Below, piece after piece: positions 21,700 through 30,931 of a stretch of DNA of 41,545 nt (its first letter is position 1; each line of letters begins with the position of its first letter). A program made the translations under genes and the position numbers. The notes below the pieces were generated by a model, which made no database searches, was not told the origin of the DNA, and saw nothing but the letters and a program-made list of their open reading frames with translations. The stretch is from JAGYLJ01 sp964383545. GTDB taxonomy: Bacteria > Patescibacteriota > Minisyncoccia > Phycocordibacterales > UBA12079. The stretch is taken from NCBI GenBank assembly GCA_964383545.1, contig CAYLHD010000002.1, positions 1 through 41,545 on the forward strand, in the 5' to 3' direction.

Positions 21700-22533
21700 T
21701 TACAAAACTTTAAACTTGGAAACAACCTTGTTATCAAATCTCAAATCAATATACTCAAATTCCCTCCCTTTCAAATCACCCATATCAATTAAAGTAGCCT
21801 TTAAATTAACTAAAATTTCATCAAAATCTTGATTACCATCAAAAATTAACTGACTTTCATTATCAAAAAACAATTTATAATCATTGTTCTCTTTAATATC
21901 TAGTTTATAGCCATCGATATTTATATCTCTTAAAAAACGAATAAACAAATTAACTTTTTCAAATTGTCCTTCTTTGGAATCACTAAGGTAGGTTTGTCTT
22001 AAAATCAAAGAAGTGGGAGTGGTAGTAGCTATTCCATCTAGATTTCCTATATATTTAAAATAGACATCTCCAGAAAAATTAGGAGCCTCATCATAAATAT
22101 AGGCATCTTCATCCATAAAATAGCATTGTTGAGTAAAAGGTTCTTTACACCAAACAGCAAAAGGTTCTCTTTCTAAAACGTTAATAATAATATTAGGAAA
22201 AACACCGAACTTAATATCTACTGATTTAATCTGAGAAAAGTTATTAAGTAATTCATTTTTTATTTTATTTTTTGGATAAATTAAAAAATTACTTTTAGGG
22301 AATAACCAAACATACTTTCCTGAAATATTATTCTCAATAATTTGAATAAGTTCTTCATTCTTTAAAACCTTTAAACCATTAATCGTTGCTTCTTGAATGT
22401 TAAACCTTTCCAAGTTGACTAACCAAAAACTTCCATAAAACAAACAACCTAATAATAGAAAAGTTAAAATACTCCTTTTCCAAAATTTTTTTCTCTGTCT
22501 TCTAATTGCACTTCGAGTAGTAAATTTAGCCAC
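21700..22533 (-). CDS. ftsQ: FtsQ/DivIB-like cell division protein
   Basis: A 277-residue bitopic protein: a basic cytoplasmic start (RSAIRRQRKKFWKR), one membrane helix (about 22-40) and a POTRA domain (FNIQEATINGLKVLKNEELI through NIIINVLEREPFAVWC). An FtsQ-type beta domain follows. FtsQ links FtsL/FtsB to the early divisome. Sequence conservation is low, as usual, so the call rests on architecture and motif spacing. It lies 4 bases after serS and 11 before dus, with no other division gene adjacent. Confidence 0.8.
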   Translation of the reverse strand: MAKFTTRSAIRRQRKKFWKRSILTFLLLGCLFYGSFWLVNLERFNIQEATINGLKVLKNEELIQIIENNISGKYVWLFPKSNFLIYPKNKIKNELLNNFSQIKSVDIKFGVFPNIIINVLEREPFAVWCKEPFTQQCYFMDEDAYIYDEAPNFSGDVYFKYIGNLDGIATTTPTSLILRQTYLSDSKEGQFEKVNLFIRFLRDINIDGYKLDIKENNDYKLFFDNESQLIFDGNQDFDEILVNLKATLIDMGDLKGREFEYIDLRFDNKVVSKFKVL

Positions 22534-22537
22534 AATC

Positions 22538-23806
22538 TTAATTTTTAGAAATAATTTCTTTCCCTAAATATTTTTGAAGTACAGCCGGAACTCTAATTGA
22601 ACCATCAGCCTGTTGAAAATTTTCTACCATGGATACCAAAATTCTAGGAGTCGGAATAGCAGTTGAATTCAAAGTGTGAACATATTTAGCCTTTTCTTCT
22701 CCTTCTTTATATCGGATATTAAACCGACGAGCTTGAAAATCATGAAAATAGGAAGCTGAAGAAATTTCTCTATATTTATTTTCCCCAGGAACCCATAACT
22801 CAATATCATATTTTTTTACTTGACCTTGACCTAAATCTCCCCCGCAATTAATAACTGTATGATAAGGAATATTTAAAGATTCAATAAACTCTTCTGTATT
22901 ACGATTAATCCACTCATGCCATTTTACTGACTCTTCATGACTTGCCTCACACAAAATCACTTGCTCAGTTTTATAAAATTCCTGCACCCGAATTAATCCT
23001 TTAGTATCTTTTCCATGACTACCAGCTTCCCTTCTAAAACAAGGAGAAAATCCTAAATATTTTTTAGGTAGTTCTTCTTTTTTCAATATTTCACCAGAAT
23101 GAAAACCAGTTACTGGAATTTCAGCTGTCCCAATTAGATAATCGTCATCTTGAGTATTATAAACATCTTCAGCATCATTAGGTAAATGACCTGTTCCATA
23201 AAGATTTTCTTTTCTCACAATAGCTGGTGGTAACATTGGAATAAAACCTTTTTCTCCAAAAAAATCATTGGCATAATTCCAAATTGCCCAACACAAGCGA
23301 GCTCCATCACCAAGTAGATAGTAACCTCTAAAACCATGGATTTTAACTCCCCTTTCAAAATCAACCATTTCTAAATTAGTCATGATATCAATATGGGACT
23401 TTGGTTCAAAATCAAAATTTGGTTTTTCTCCCCAAGTTTTAATTTCTTTATTTTCTTCATCAGATTTTCCATCAGGAACTGACATATCTGGAATATTAGG
23501 AACTTGCAACATCATTGTCTTCCATTCCAACATAATATTCTTTAAATCTTCCTCTTCCTCTTTTAATTGAACTTTTAATTCCTGCATTTCAGAAATAAAT
23601 TTAATTTTGTCACTTTCATTAATAGTTCTCACTATTTTTTCATTATAAATATTTTGCTCAGTTCTCATTCTCTCTACCGTAGCTAAAACCGCTTTTCTTT
23701 TATCATCAATCTCAATCATTTTATCCACATCAAAATCACTATGCTTTTTCTTAGCTCCTGCTTGAATGAGGTCTTTGTTTTCTCTTATAAATTTTATATC
23801 TAACAT
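22538..23806 (-). CDS. serS: Seryl-tRNA synthetase
   Basis: A 422-residue class II synthetase. An N-terminal two-helix coiled-coil arm (about 25-110) reaches the tRNA-Ser variable arm. The catalytic core has LIGTAEIPVTGFHSGE, motif 2 (FSPCFRREAGSHGKDTKGLI, RVQEFYKTEQV) and motif 3 (NSTAIPTPRILVSMVENFQQ). A TAAAAT ending 9 bases before the ATG suggests a leaderless start. A 38-base hairpin lies further upstream. Confidence 0.97.
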   Translation of the reverse strand: MLDIKFIRENKDLIQAGAKKKHSDFDVDKMIEIDDKRKAVLATVERMRTEQNIYNEKIVRTINESDKIKFISEMQELKVQLKEEEEDLKNIMLEWKTMMLQVPNIPDMSVPDGKSDEENKEIKTWGEKPNFDFEPKSHIDIMTNLEMVDFERGVKIHGFRGYYLLGDGARLCWAIWNYANDFFGEKGFIPMLPPAIVRKENLYGTGHLPNDAEDVYNTQDDDYLIGTAEIPVTGFHSGEILKKEELPKKYLGFSPCFRREAGSHGKDTKGLIRVQEFYKTEQVILCEASHEESVKWHEWINRNTEEFIESLNIPYHTVINCGGDLGQGQVKKYDIELWVPGENKYREISSASYFHDFQARRFNIRYKEGEEKAKYVHTLNSTAIPTPRILVSMVENFQQADGSIRVPAVLQKYLGKEIISKN

Positions 23807-23843
23807 AATTTTTTAATTTTATTTTTTAAATCTTTATCAGTCA

Positions 23844-23881
23844 TTAGCCCTAAGTTCTTTTACATAAGAATTTAGGGCTAA
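23844..23881. repeat. Long inverted repeat between divergent serS and dprA
   Basis: TTAGCCCTAA-G-TTCTT and AAGAA-T-TTAGGGCTAA are complementary over 15 bp with one mismatch and a 6-base loop. It lies between two divergent starts, so it is not a simple terminator for either gene. It could be an operator, a leader hairpin of serS or a mobile repeat. Confidence 0.6.
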
Positions 23882-23933
23882 GTGAAGTAGAATTTCTTCT
23901 TTTGTTAGAATATCTAGTAAATATCATTGTTTT

Positions 23934-23976
23934 TATAATATCAGAAATGTTAAGATTAAAAAAGCTAGTTATATGA
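23934..23976 (+). promoter_or_regulatory. Leaderless 9-codon upstream ORF overlapping the dprA start
   Basis: TATAAT (23934-23939) lies 7 bases before an ATG (23947) that reads MLRLKKLVI and ends at TGA (23974-23976). That stop overlaps the dprA ATG as ATGA. The arrangement suggests leaderless initiation at the short ORF and coupled re-initiation at dprA. Confidence 0.5.
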
Positions 23977-24836
23977 ATAAAATTAAACAACTTAAAAAAG
24001 AAGATTGGCCTGAAGCGATCTTAGAAATCAACGATCCTCCTCTTCAATTAAACTATCGAGGTGAAAAACCTGATTGGAGTTCAACTTTCCTTGCAGTCGT
24101 TGGTTCCAGAAGATACTCCCAATATGGTAAAGAAGTTTGTGAAAAACTTATTTTAGGCCTTAGAGGTTATGATATTACTATTGTTTCAGGTTTAGCTCTA
24201 GGTATTGATGGAATAGCTCATAAAGCCGCTTTAAACGCTGGGCTAAAAACAATTTCAGTTCCAGGTTCTGGTCTTGATGATTCAATTCTTTATCCTGCCA
24301 CAAATCGAGGTTTAGCCAAAGAAATTCTAAAATCAGGTGGTACTCTTTTGTCAGAGTTTGATCCCTTACAAGGAGCCAGTCCTTGGTCTTTTCCTCAACG
24401 TAACCGTATTATGGCGGGTCTTTCTAAAGCTACTTTAATAATAGAAGCTACTGATAAATCAGGGACTTTAATTACAGCCCGTCTTGCTCTAGATTACAAC
24501 CGAGAAATTTGTGTTGTTCCTGCTTCTATTTTTTCCCGTTACGCGGTTGGTTCCAATAAGTTACTTCACCAAGGCGCTACTACTATCAATTGTAGCGAAG
24601 ACCTTTTAGAAGTTTTAGGTTTTAATACTCCAGATGAATCTTTTCAAAAAGAATTAAATTTTGACAATTGTTCTACTGAAGAAAAATTAATTTTAGAATT
24701 ACTAAAAGAACCTCAAGATCGTAATGAAGTCATTCACCGATCTAAATTAAGTGCTAGCCAAGCTAACATTCTTATCTCTTCATTAGAAATAAAAGGCTAT
24801 CTCAAAGAAAGCCTCGGCAAACTCCATTTAAATTAA
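23973..24836 (+). CDS. dprA: DNA processing protein DprA/Smf
   Basis: A 287-residue Rossmann-fold protein that loads RecA on incoming single-stranded DNA during natural transformation. Signature segments: VVGSRRYSQYGKEV, VSGLALGIDGIAHKAAL, VPGSGLDDSILYPATN, SEFDPLQGASPWSFPQRNRI and GTLITARLALDYNREI. The C-terminal 70 residues look like the winged-helix DML1 domain. The start overlaps the stop of a short leaderless upstream ORF. DprA is widely kept in CPR bacteria, where nucleotide uptake through DNA is thought to matter. Confidence 0.95.
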   Translation: MNKIKQLKKEDWPEAILEINDPPLQLNYRGEKPDWSSTFLAVVGSRRYSQYGKEVCEKLILGLRGYDITIVSGLALGIDGIAHKAALNAGLKTISVPGSGLDDSILYPATNRGLAKEILKSGGTLLSEFDPLQGASPWSFPQRNRIMAGLSKATLIIEATDKSGTLITARLALDYNREICVVPASIFSRYAVGSNKLLHQGATTINCSEDLLEVLGFNTPDESFQKELNFDNCSTEEKLILELLKEPQDRNEVIHRSKLSASQANILISSLEIKGYLKESLGKLHLN

Positions 24837-24849
24837 TACAATAATCAAA

Positions 24850-24878
24850 TTGATTTTTTTATTCTTGGATACTATAAT
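24850..24878 (+). promoter_or_regulatory. Promoter of thrS (leaderless)
   Basis: TTGATT (24850-24855), 17 bases and TATAAT (24873-24878). The ATG at 24888 is 10 bases beyond the -10, so transcription starts at or just before the start codon. Confidence 0.8.
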
Positions 24879-24887
24879 GATTATACT

Positions 24888-26642
24888 ATGAAAAATGAAA
24901 AAGATTTAGAAAAATTAAGACACACTTTATCACATATTTTAATGCAGGTGCTTGAACAACTCTATGGAGCTATCCCTGCCGTAGGCCCAGCTATTGATAA
25001 TGGCTTTTATCATGACTTTGACTCAGAAACACAAATCACCGACGCTGACTTAAAAAATATTCAAAGAGAGATGATAAGAATCATCAATAAAAAACTCCCT
25101 ATTGAAAAAAAGACTATGTCCATTGATGAAGGTATTAAGTTTCTTCAAAATAAAAAATACATCTATACTCAAGAATTAGCTGAAGACTTAAAAAAAGAAG
25201 GGATTGCAAAAATTTCCTTTTATCAACAAGGTGATTTCATCAATATGTGTAGTGGCCCCCATTTGGAGTCAACTGGAGAAATTAATCCTAAAGCTTTCAA
25301 ACTGAGTAGTGTGGCTGGTTCCTATTGGAAAGGTGATGAAAAAAATAAGATGATTCAAAGAATTTATGGTTTGGCTTTTGAAACACCTGAAAAATTGAAA
25401 GACTACGAAAAAATGATGGAAGAAGCTAAGAAACGAGATCACCGTAAATTGGGTAAAGAATTAGATCTTTTCAGTATCAGTCCTAAAGTTGGTCCAGGTT
25501 TAATTCTCTGGCATCCAAAATTATCAAAAACTCGTGAAGTCGTAGAAGCTTTTTGGCGAAAATTCCATAGACAGAGAGGTTATGATGCTGTTTATACTCC
25601 CCACATTGGAAGAGCTGAACTATGGGAGACTTCTGGTCACCTTAAAAACTTCAAAGAAATGATGTATCCCCCAATGGATATTGAAGGTGAACAATATTAC
25701 ATTAAACCAATGAACTGTCCTTTCCATGTTGAGATTTACAAATCAAGACCTCGTTCTTGGCGAGAACTACCTTTTCGTTGGAATGAATTAGGTTCAGTTT
25801 ATCGTTACGAAAAATCAGGAGAATTAGCTGGAATGCTAAGAGTAAGAGGTTTTACTCAAGATGATGCTCACATCATTTGTCGTCGAGATCAATTTATTGA
25901 TGAATATAGAGAAGTTTTAGACTTTACTATCACTATTCTAGATGTCTTTGGATTTAAAAAGGAAGGTATTAAAGCATATATTGCTACCAGAGACCCTAAA
26001 CTAGATAAATATTTAGGAACAGATGACATTTGGGATTCATCTGAAAAGATAATTACAGATATTATTCAAGAATTTGAGATACCACATGAAGTCGAAGAAG
26101 GTGGAGCTAAATTTTATGGTCCAGCCATTGATTTAAAGATAAAAGATTCCATTGGTAGAGAATGGCAACTAACCACAATCCAACTTGATTTCAATTTGCC
26201 AGAAAAGTTTGATATGACCTACCAAGGCAAAGAAGAAAAAGAAAGACCAATTATGATCCATCGTGCTTTGTTTGGTTCCCTAGAAAGATTTTTTGCAATC
26301 CTAATTGAACATTATGGAGGTAACTTTCCATTCTGGCTTTCCCCTGCTCAGGTAAAAATTATCCCCGTAGCTGATGAACACAATGATTATGCTAAAAATA
26401 TTTTTGAAGAATTAATAAAAAGAGATTTCAGAGTAGAAATAGATAAATCAGACAATAATTTTGGTAAAAAAGTTCGAGAAGCTAAAAACGAAAAAGTTCC
26501 CTACTTTGTCATCACTGGCAAAGAAGACATAAAGGATAATAAATTAACTCTCGAATCCCGAGATGGAGAAAAATCAATTCAAATTTCTTTAGAAGAATTA
26601 ATTAAAAAACTAGAGACAGAAAATAATCCTTTTAACGTTTAA
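24888..26642 (+). CDS. thrS: Threonyl-tRNA synthetase lacking the TGS domain
   Basis: A 584-residue class II synthetase. It starts directly in the N2 editing domain (LRHTLSHILMQVLEQLY with HxxxH; CSGPHLESTG supplies the second Cys-His pair). The N-terminal TGS domain of about 60 residues found in E. coli ThrRS is absent. The catalytic core has the zinc Cys in KPMNCPFHVEIYK, motif 2 (FRWNELGSVYRYEKSG, LRVRGFTQDDAH) and motif 3 (MIHRALFGSLERFFAILIEH). The anticodon domain is complete. The leaderless promoter fixes this start. It overlaps convergent murF by 11 bases. Confidence 0.96.
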   Translation: MKNEKDLEKLRHTLSHILMQVLEQLYGAIPAVGPAIDNGFYHDFDSETQITDADLKNIQREMIRIINKKLPIEKKTMSIDEGIKFLQNKKYIYTQELAEDLKKEGIAKISFYQQGDFINMCSGPHLESTGEINPKAFKLSSVAGSYWKGDEKNKMIQRIYGLAFETPEKLKDYEKMMEEAKKRDHRKLGKELDLFSISPKVGPGLILWHPKLSKTREVVEAFWRKFHRQRGYDAVYTPHIGRAELWETSGHLKNFKEMMYPPMDIEGEQYYIKPMNCPFHVEIYKSRPRSWRELPFRWNELGSVYRYEKSGELAGMLRVRGFTQDDAHIICRRDQFIDEYREVLDFTITILDVFGFKKEGIKAYIATRDPKLDKYLGTDDIWDSSEKIITDIIQEFEIPHEVEEGGAKFYGPAIDLKIKDSIGREWQLTTIQLDFNLPEKFDMTYQGKEEKERPIMIHRALFGSLERFFAILIEHYGGNFPFWLSPAQVKIIPVADEHNDYAKNIFEELIKRDFRVEIDKSDNNFGKKVREAKNEKVPYFVITGKEDIKDNKLTLESRDGEKSIQISLEELIKKLETENNPFNV

Positions 26643-27930
26643 GCCATTCTTCTTCTTGACGAACAAGTAATTCAGATTTCTTTTCTGGATGTGCCATAAT
26701 TTCTTCAATTACTCTTTCAGTCCGAATAGACTGAGAACCTTTTACTAAAATAACATCATTGACTTGGATAAAATTTTGTAAATATTTTCCAGTTTTTTCA
26801 GAACCTTCAAATTGAAGAATATTTTTTTCGCTCATACCTCCTAATAGAGCTCCTTCAGCAATTTCTTTAGCCCTCATTCCCACTGTCACTAAAAAATCAC
26901 AATTAAAAGCTACCAATCTTCCAATCTTTTTATGTTCCTCTGTTGAATATTTGCCTAACTCTAACATATCTCCCAACACAGCAATCCTTCTTCCATCAGT
27001 CACCATTTTAATATCACCTAATGTTTCAATAGCTTTTTTAGTAGCCACTGGTGAAGCATTATATGAATCATCAATTAAAACAGTTCCTTTGATTCCATCT
27101 AGTATATGCATTCGTCCAGGTTGTAAACGTTTTCTTTTACCAAGAGCCTGAGAAACTGTTACTATGTTTATATCTTGAGATATGGCCACAGATAAAGCAA
27201 TTAAAGCTGGAAAAACTTGATGCTGACCAAGAATTCTTTCTAAAGTCACTGGTATACTCTTACCAGCATAGTCAATTTTAAAAGTAATTCCTTTGGGCTT
27301 AAAATTATCATAAATAATCTGATAACCAGAACCTTTTACTTCAGAATGATCATTAAAACCAAAGAATATTCTTCTAATTCCTTCAGGTGTTTTAATATCT
27401 TTCATATTTTGATCATCATTATTTAAAATAAGTGTTCCTCCTTTTTTTAAATAACTAACCAACTTCTTTTTTTCGTTAATTAAAGCTTCTGGAGATTCGA
27501 AAAATTCAACATGCACAGGTACAGAAGCAAACTTAGTCAAAACCACCACATCTGGTTTTAACCAACAAGCAATTTTTTTAATATCACCAGGAGCATCAGC
27601 TCCAACTTCTAGAACTAACCATTTTGGATAATGATTTTTTAATAAAATAATACCCAATCCAGTAAAAATATTTTTTGCCCAATTGATTGGACTTCCCCAA
27701 GCATTGGGACAACCTAAAATAGTTAAAGGAACACCAATTTCACTATTAAAACTTTTTTCACTCTTACGTACAAAAAAAGCTGAGCTTAAAGCTGTATAGA
27801 TAGCATCTTTAGTAGAAGTCTTCCCTACACTACCTGTAATAGCTACTACTTTTGGTTTATATTTCTTTAAAACTAATTGAGCTTCTATTCTCAAAATAGT
27901 TACTATTATTTTTTTAAATATTTTTTTCAT
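26632..27930 (-). CDS. murF: UDP-N-acetylmuramoyl-tripeptide--D-alanyl-D-alanine ligase
   Basis: A 432-residue Mur ligase that adds D-Ala-D-Ala to the peptidoglycan precursor. The ATP loop is AITGSVGKTSTKDAIYTAL (about 31-49). Central-domain segments LEVGADAPGDIKKI and ILNNDDQNMKDI follow, and the C-terminal domain has IDDSYNASPVATKKAIETLG and AVLGDMLELG. The usual N-terminal UDP-binding domain is mostly missing, replaced by a short hydrophobic start. It overlaps ftsI by 17 bases and ends the mraZ-murF cluster. Confidence 0.93.
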   Translation of the reverse strand: MKKIFKKIIVTILRIEAQLVLKKYKPKVVAITGSVGKTSTKDAIYTALSSAFFVRKSEKSFNSEIGVPLTILGCPNAWGSPINWAKNIFTGLGIILLKNHYPKWLVLEVGADAPGDIKKIACWLKPDVVVLTKFASVPVHVEFFESPEALINEKKKLVSYLKKGGTLILNNDDQNMKDIKTPEGIRRIFFGFNDHSEVKGSGYQIIYDNFKPKGITFKIDYAGKSIPVTLERILGQHQVFPALIALSVAISQDINIVTVSQALGKRKRLQPGRMHILDGIKGTVLIDDSYNASPVATKKAIETLGDIKMVTDGRRIAVLGDMLELGKYSTEEHKKIGRLVAFNCDFLVTVGMRAKEIAEGALLGGMSEKNILQFEGSEKTGKYLQNFIQVNDVILVKGSQSIRTERVIEEIMAHPEKKSELLVRQEEEWLKR

Positions 27931-29659
27931 AGGTATCTCTGTCTGGTTCTATTTCATAATAATTAACTAAAAACTTAAAAATGTCCATAAATGGTTCAGT
28001 CAAGGTATGAGAAGCATACTTTACTTCCTTTGGATTTATAATATACAAGAATACTAAAAACTCAGGTCGGGTGGCAGGAAAATAACCAAAAAAACTATGG
28101 AGGTACTTATCATCATGATACCCTCTTCCGTCCTCCTTTGCCATCTGAGCTGTTCCTGTCTTAGCAGCGATAGTATAGTCATCTGATTTTACAGTTCCAC
28201 CAAGTAAAGCCACGTCGACAACTTTTATTAACATCTTATTCAGACTAGTGATAGATTCTTTACTAAAAACTCTTTCGGTATTATCATAAATTAATTCATC
28301 AGAAAAACCAGATTCATAATCTATTTTTTTAACTAAGTGAGGTGTAATTAACACTCCGCCATTGGCCAAAGTAGCTAAAGCCTTAATTGTCTCAACAGGA
28401 GTTGTAGCAATTCCTTGCCCAAAAGAAGCTGTAGCATATTCAAGATCTCGAGGACTCTTTAAATTAGAAACTAAACCGTAGGTCTCATTAAGTAAGTCTA
28501 TCCCAGTTTCTTCACCCAGACCTAATTTCAAAAAGTATTCAGCAAACTTTGAATTCCCAACCTGTTGCTCAACAAAAGCAGCACCAACATTAAGAGATTG
28601 ATTTAAAATTTCCTGCATATCCACCACACCACGAGCTTTACCATCATAATTAGAAATCTTACTACCATTCAAAAGCAGTGTACCTTTATCATTATAAGTA
28701 GTCTCTGGAGTTACAGCCCCACTATCAAGTCCAACTGCCATGGTTAAAGCTTTAATGATAGAACCCATTTCATAAACATTCTCGACTAAAGGATTCCCAA
28801 AAAAAACATTTTCAGTTGTTTTAAAATTATTTAAATCAAAGTCAGGCTTTACGGCCATGGCGTGAACCTCTCCGTTATTAGGATTAATAATAATTCCACC
28901 AGCTAGATCTGTTTGCCATTTTTCTGTTACTCCTTGTAATTCTGTTTCTAAATAAGCTTGTACAGATGGCTCAATGGTTAAAATAATATCACCTTCTTTT
29001 CCTTCGTCTTTACCTAAAATAACGTCACCTATATTGGAAAAAATTTCAGCAAAAAAATTTCCGCCAACTTCTTTGTCTTTTCTTCCTAAAATATGATTAT
29101 AATAACCTTCTAAACCATAAACACCTTCTAAAGAATCTCCATTATAACCAACAAAACCTAAAGTATGAGAAGCCAGATTATCACCAGGATAAAACCTCCA
29201 ATTTTCCTTACCCAACAATACTCCTTTCAAACCTAAATTTTTAATCTTTTGAGCAGTTTCTATATTAATCTGTCCCATAATATCTTCATTGGGATCATTC
29301 TTTTTATTAGCTCGAAACAAAAAATCTTCTTCATCAATTTCTAAACCCAATGCAGTTAATTGTTTATATACTTCTTCCGGCTCTTCTAAAACAGAAGGAT
29401 TTAATATTAATCTATAGCCAGATTTAATTGTGCCAGCTGAAATTTCTTCACCATTTTTATCTTCAAAAAATATACTACCTCTATTAAAAATATCCTGTGT
29501 AGCAAAATGTTGACTATCAGCCTCTCTTTCATAGGCTTCCCCTTCAATAATCTGTAATGTATATAATCTACCAACAAGAATAACTGCCACAAAGAAAAAA
29601 AATAATCTTAAAACTCTCATTCGAGGAAAGAATTTGGCAAAAAATTTTATTATTTTCAT
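27914..29659 (-). CDS. ftsI: Class B penicillin-binding protein (FtsI/PBP2-like transpeptidase)
   Basis: A 581-residue transpeptidase with one N-terminal membrane helix (about 15-33), a PBP dimerisation domain and the catalytic domain. The active-site motifs are S300-x-x-K303 (EMGSIIKAL), S-x-N (LNQSLNVGAAF) and KTG (IAAKTGTAQM). It cross-links septal peptidoglycan, presumably with the FtsW at 18162. Its place after ftsL in the mraZ cluster supports FtsI. It overlaps murF by 17 bases. Confidence 0.95.
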   Translation of the reverse strand: MKIIKFFAKFFPRMRVLRLFFFFVAVILVGRLYTLQIIEGEAYEREADSQHFATQDIFNRGSIFFEDKNGEEISAGTIKSGYRLILNPSVLEEPEEVYKQLTALGLEIDEEDFLFRANKKNDPNEDIMGQINIETAQKIKNLGLKGVLLGKENWRFYPGDNLASHTLGFVGYNGDSLEGVYGLEGYYNHILGRKDKEVGGNFFAEIFSNIGDVILGKDEGKEGDIILTIEPSVQAYLETELQGVTEKWQTDLAGGIIINPNNGEVHAMAVKPDFDLNNFKTTENVFFGNPLVENVYEMGSIIKALTMAVGLDSGAVTPETTYNDKGTLLLNGSKISNYDGKARGVVDMQEILNQSLNVGAAFVEQQVGNSKFAEYFLKLGLGEETGIDLLNETYGLVSNLKSPRDLEYATASFGQGIATTPVETIKALATLANGGVLITPHLVKKIDYESGFSDELIYDNTERVFSKESITSLNKMLIKVVDVALLGGTVKSDDYTIAAKTGTAQMAKEDGRGYHDDKYLHSFFGYFPATRPEFLVFLYIINPKEVKYASHTLTEPFMDIFKFLVNYYEIEPDRDTYEKNI

Positions 29660-29680
29660 AGAGTGTAAATTACAATTTTA

Positions 29681-30010
29681 TTATTGAATAGCGCCAACCA
29701 ATGACAAAGTTTGATTAACAATTTTCTTATCGATAAATTTAATATCAGAAGCCTCCACATAACCAAGTTTTTTTGTTAGATCTAAATTAACTTCTTTCTT
29801 TAATGAAATATACTCTGATTCTAATTCACTAATACTAGAATCAAGTGCTACAATATCTCGCTCAATTCCCTTATAGGCTGTAGTATTTATAATAGTTTGA
29901 GTAACAAAATAAATATATAAACCAGATAACAAAGCAATTACAGACACGAAAGTCCAGAAAATTCTCTTTTTGTTGACATTATCCATCTTAAATATAGCTG
30001 CTTTTATCAT
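29681..30010 (-). CDS. ftsL: FtsL-like divisome protein
   Basis: A 109-residue bitopic protein with a short basic N-terminus, one membrane helix (WTFVSVIALLSGLYIYFVTQ, about 20-39) and a coiled coil (IERDIVALDSSISELESEYI). It has no catalytic motif. FtsL is poorly conserved in sequence; the call comes from size, topology and its position between rsmH and ftsI, as in canonical division clusters. An internal ATG (MDNVNKK, residue 9) is an alternative start. Confidence 0.78.
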   Translation of the reverse strand: MIKAAIFKMDNVNKKRIFWTFVSVIALLSGLYIYFVTQTIINTTAYKGIERDIVALDSSISELESEYISLKKEVNLDLTKKLGYVEASDIKFIDKKIVNQTLSLVGAIQ

Positions 30011-30028
30011 AATGTTTTATTTATAAAT

Positions 30029-30925
30029 TTATAATTTTTCTATTACTCTTAACTTTGCACTACGAGAACGGGAATTATCTTTAACCTCATCTCTCGTTGG
30101 TACAATGGGTTTCTTTACTATCAAAATTCCCACTTTCTTTAATTTTTTATCTTTAAAAAATCTTTTAACCACCCGATCTTCTTTACTGTGAAAAGAAACA
30201 ATCACCATTCTTCCTTTTTGGTTCAAACAATCCCAGCCTTTTTCTAAGCCATCCTGTAAAGACAAAATTTCATCATTAACAGCAATTCTTAAAGCTTGAA
30301 ATGTTTTAGTAGCAAAATGTATTTTCTGGCTCTGATACCAATTTGGTACAGACTTCTTAATAATTTCAACTAATTCAAATGTAGTTTCAATTCTTTTTTT
30401 CCTTCTAGTTTCAACAATTCCATCAACAATCTTTCTAGCAAATCTCTCGTCTCCGTAACCCGATATAATGTCTATCAAACTTGATCTTTCCCAATCATTT
30501 ACAATTTCTTCAGCTGTTAGATCATTCTCAGTTAGATTTTTCTTTAAAGTCATAAATAATGGTTCATCTCTCTGGAAAGAAAACCCTCTTCCCGAATCAT
30601 CCAATTGGTCTGAACTAATCCCTAAATCAAACACAATCTTATCTACCTTTTCTATATTCAAACCAGAAAGAACTTTATCTAAATGCCTGAAATTTTCATT
30701 AATTAATTTAATTTCACATTGACTATCTAATTGCGAAACAGTTTCTTCCATCTTCTGAATAACAGAATCATCTTGATCTAAACCAATAATAAGACCTTCT
30801 TTACCGACTAACTTACAAATTTCTCTGAAATATCCGCCTCCACCTAAAGTTCCATCAACAACCTTATCACTGGGTTGAATATCTAAAGTGGTTATTACTT
30901 CTTTTAAAAGAACTGGTTTATGCAT
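30029..30925 (-). CDS. rsmH: 16S rRNA (cytosine(1402)-N(4))-methyltransferase
   Basis: A 298-residue SAM-dependent methyltransferase of the MraW family. It has HKPVLLKEVI at the start, the SAM motif VVDGTLGGGGYFREI, IVFDLGISSDQLDDSGRGFS and the C-terminal RMVIVSFHSKEDRVVKRFF. It modifies the decoding centre of 16S rRNA. It lies 6 bases after mraZ, the conserved order. Confidence 0.97.
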   Translation of the reverse strand: MHKPVLLKEVITTLDIQPSDKVVDGTLGGGGYFREICKLVGKEGLIIGLDQDDSVIQKMEETVSQLDSQCEIKLINENFRHLDKVLSGLNIEKVDKIVFDLGISSDQLDDSGRGFSFQRDEPLFMTLKKNLTENDLTAEEIVNDWERSSLIDIISGYGDERFARKIVDGIVETRRKKRIETTFELVEIIKKSVPNWYQSQKIHFATKTFQALRIAVNDEILSLQDGLEKGWDCLNQKGRMVIVSFHSKEDRVVKRFFKDKKLKKVGILIVKKPIVPTRDEVKDNSRSRSAKLRVIEKL

Positions 30926-30931
30926 ATGTTT

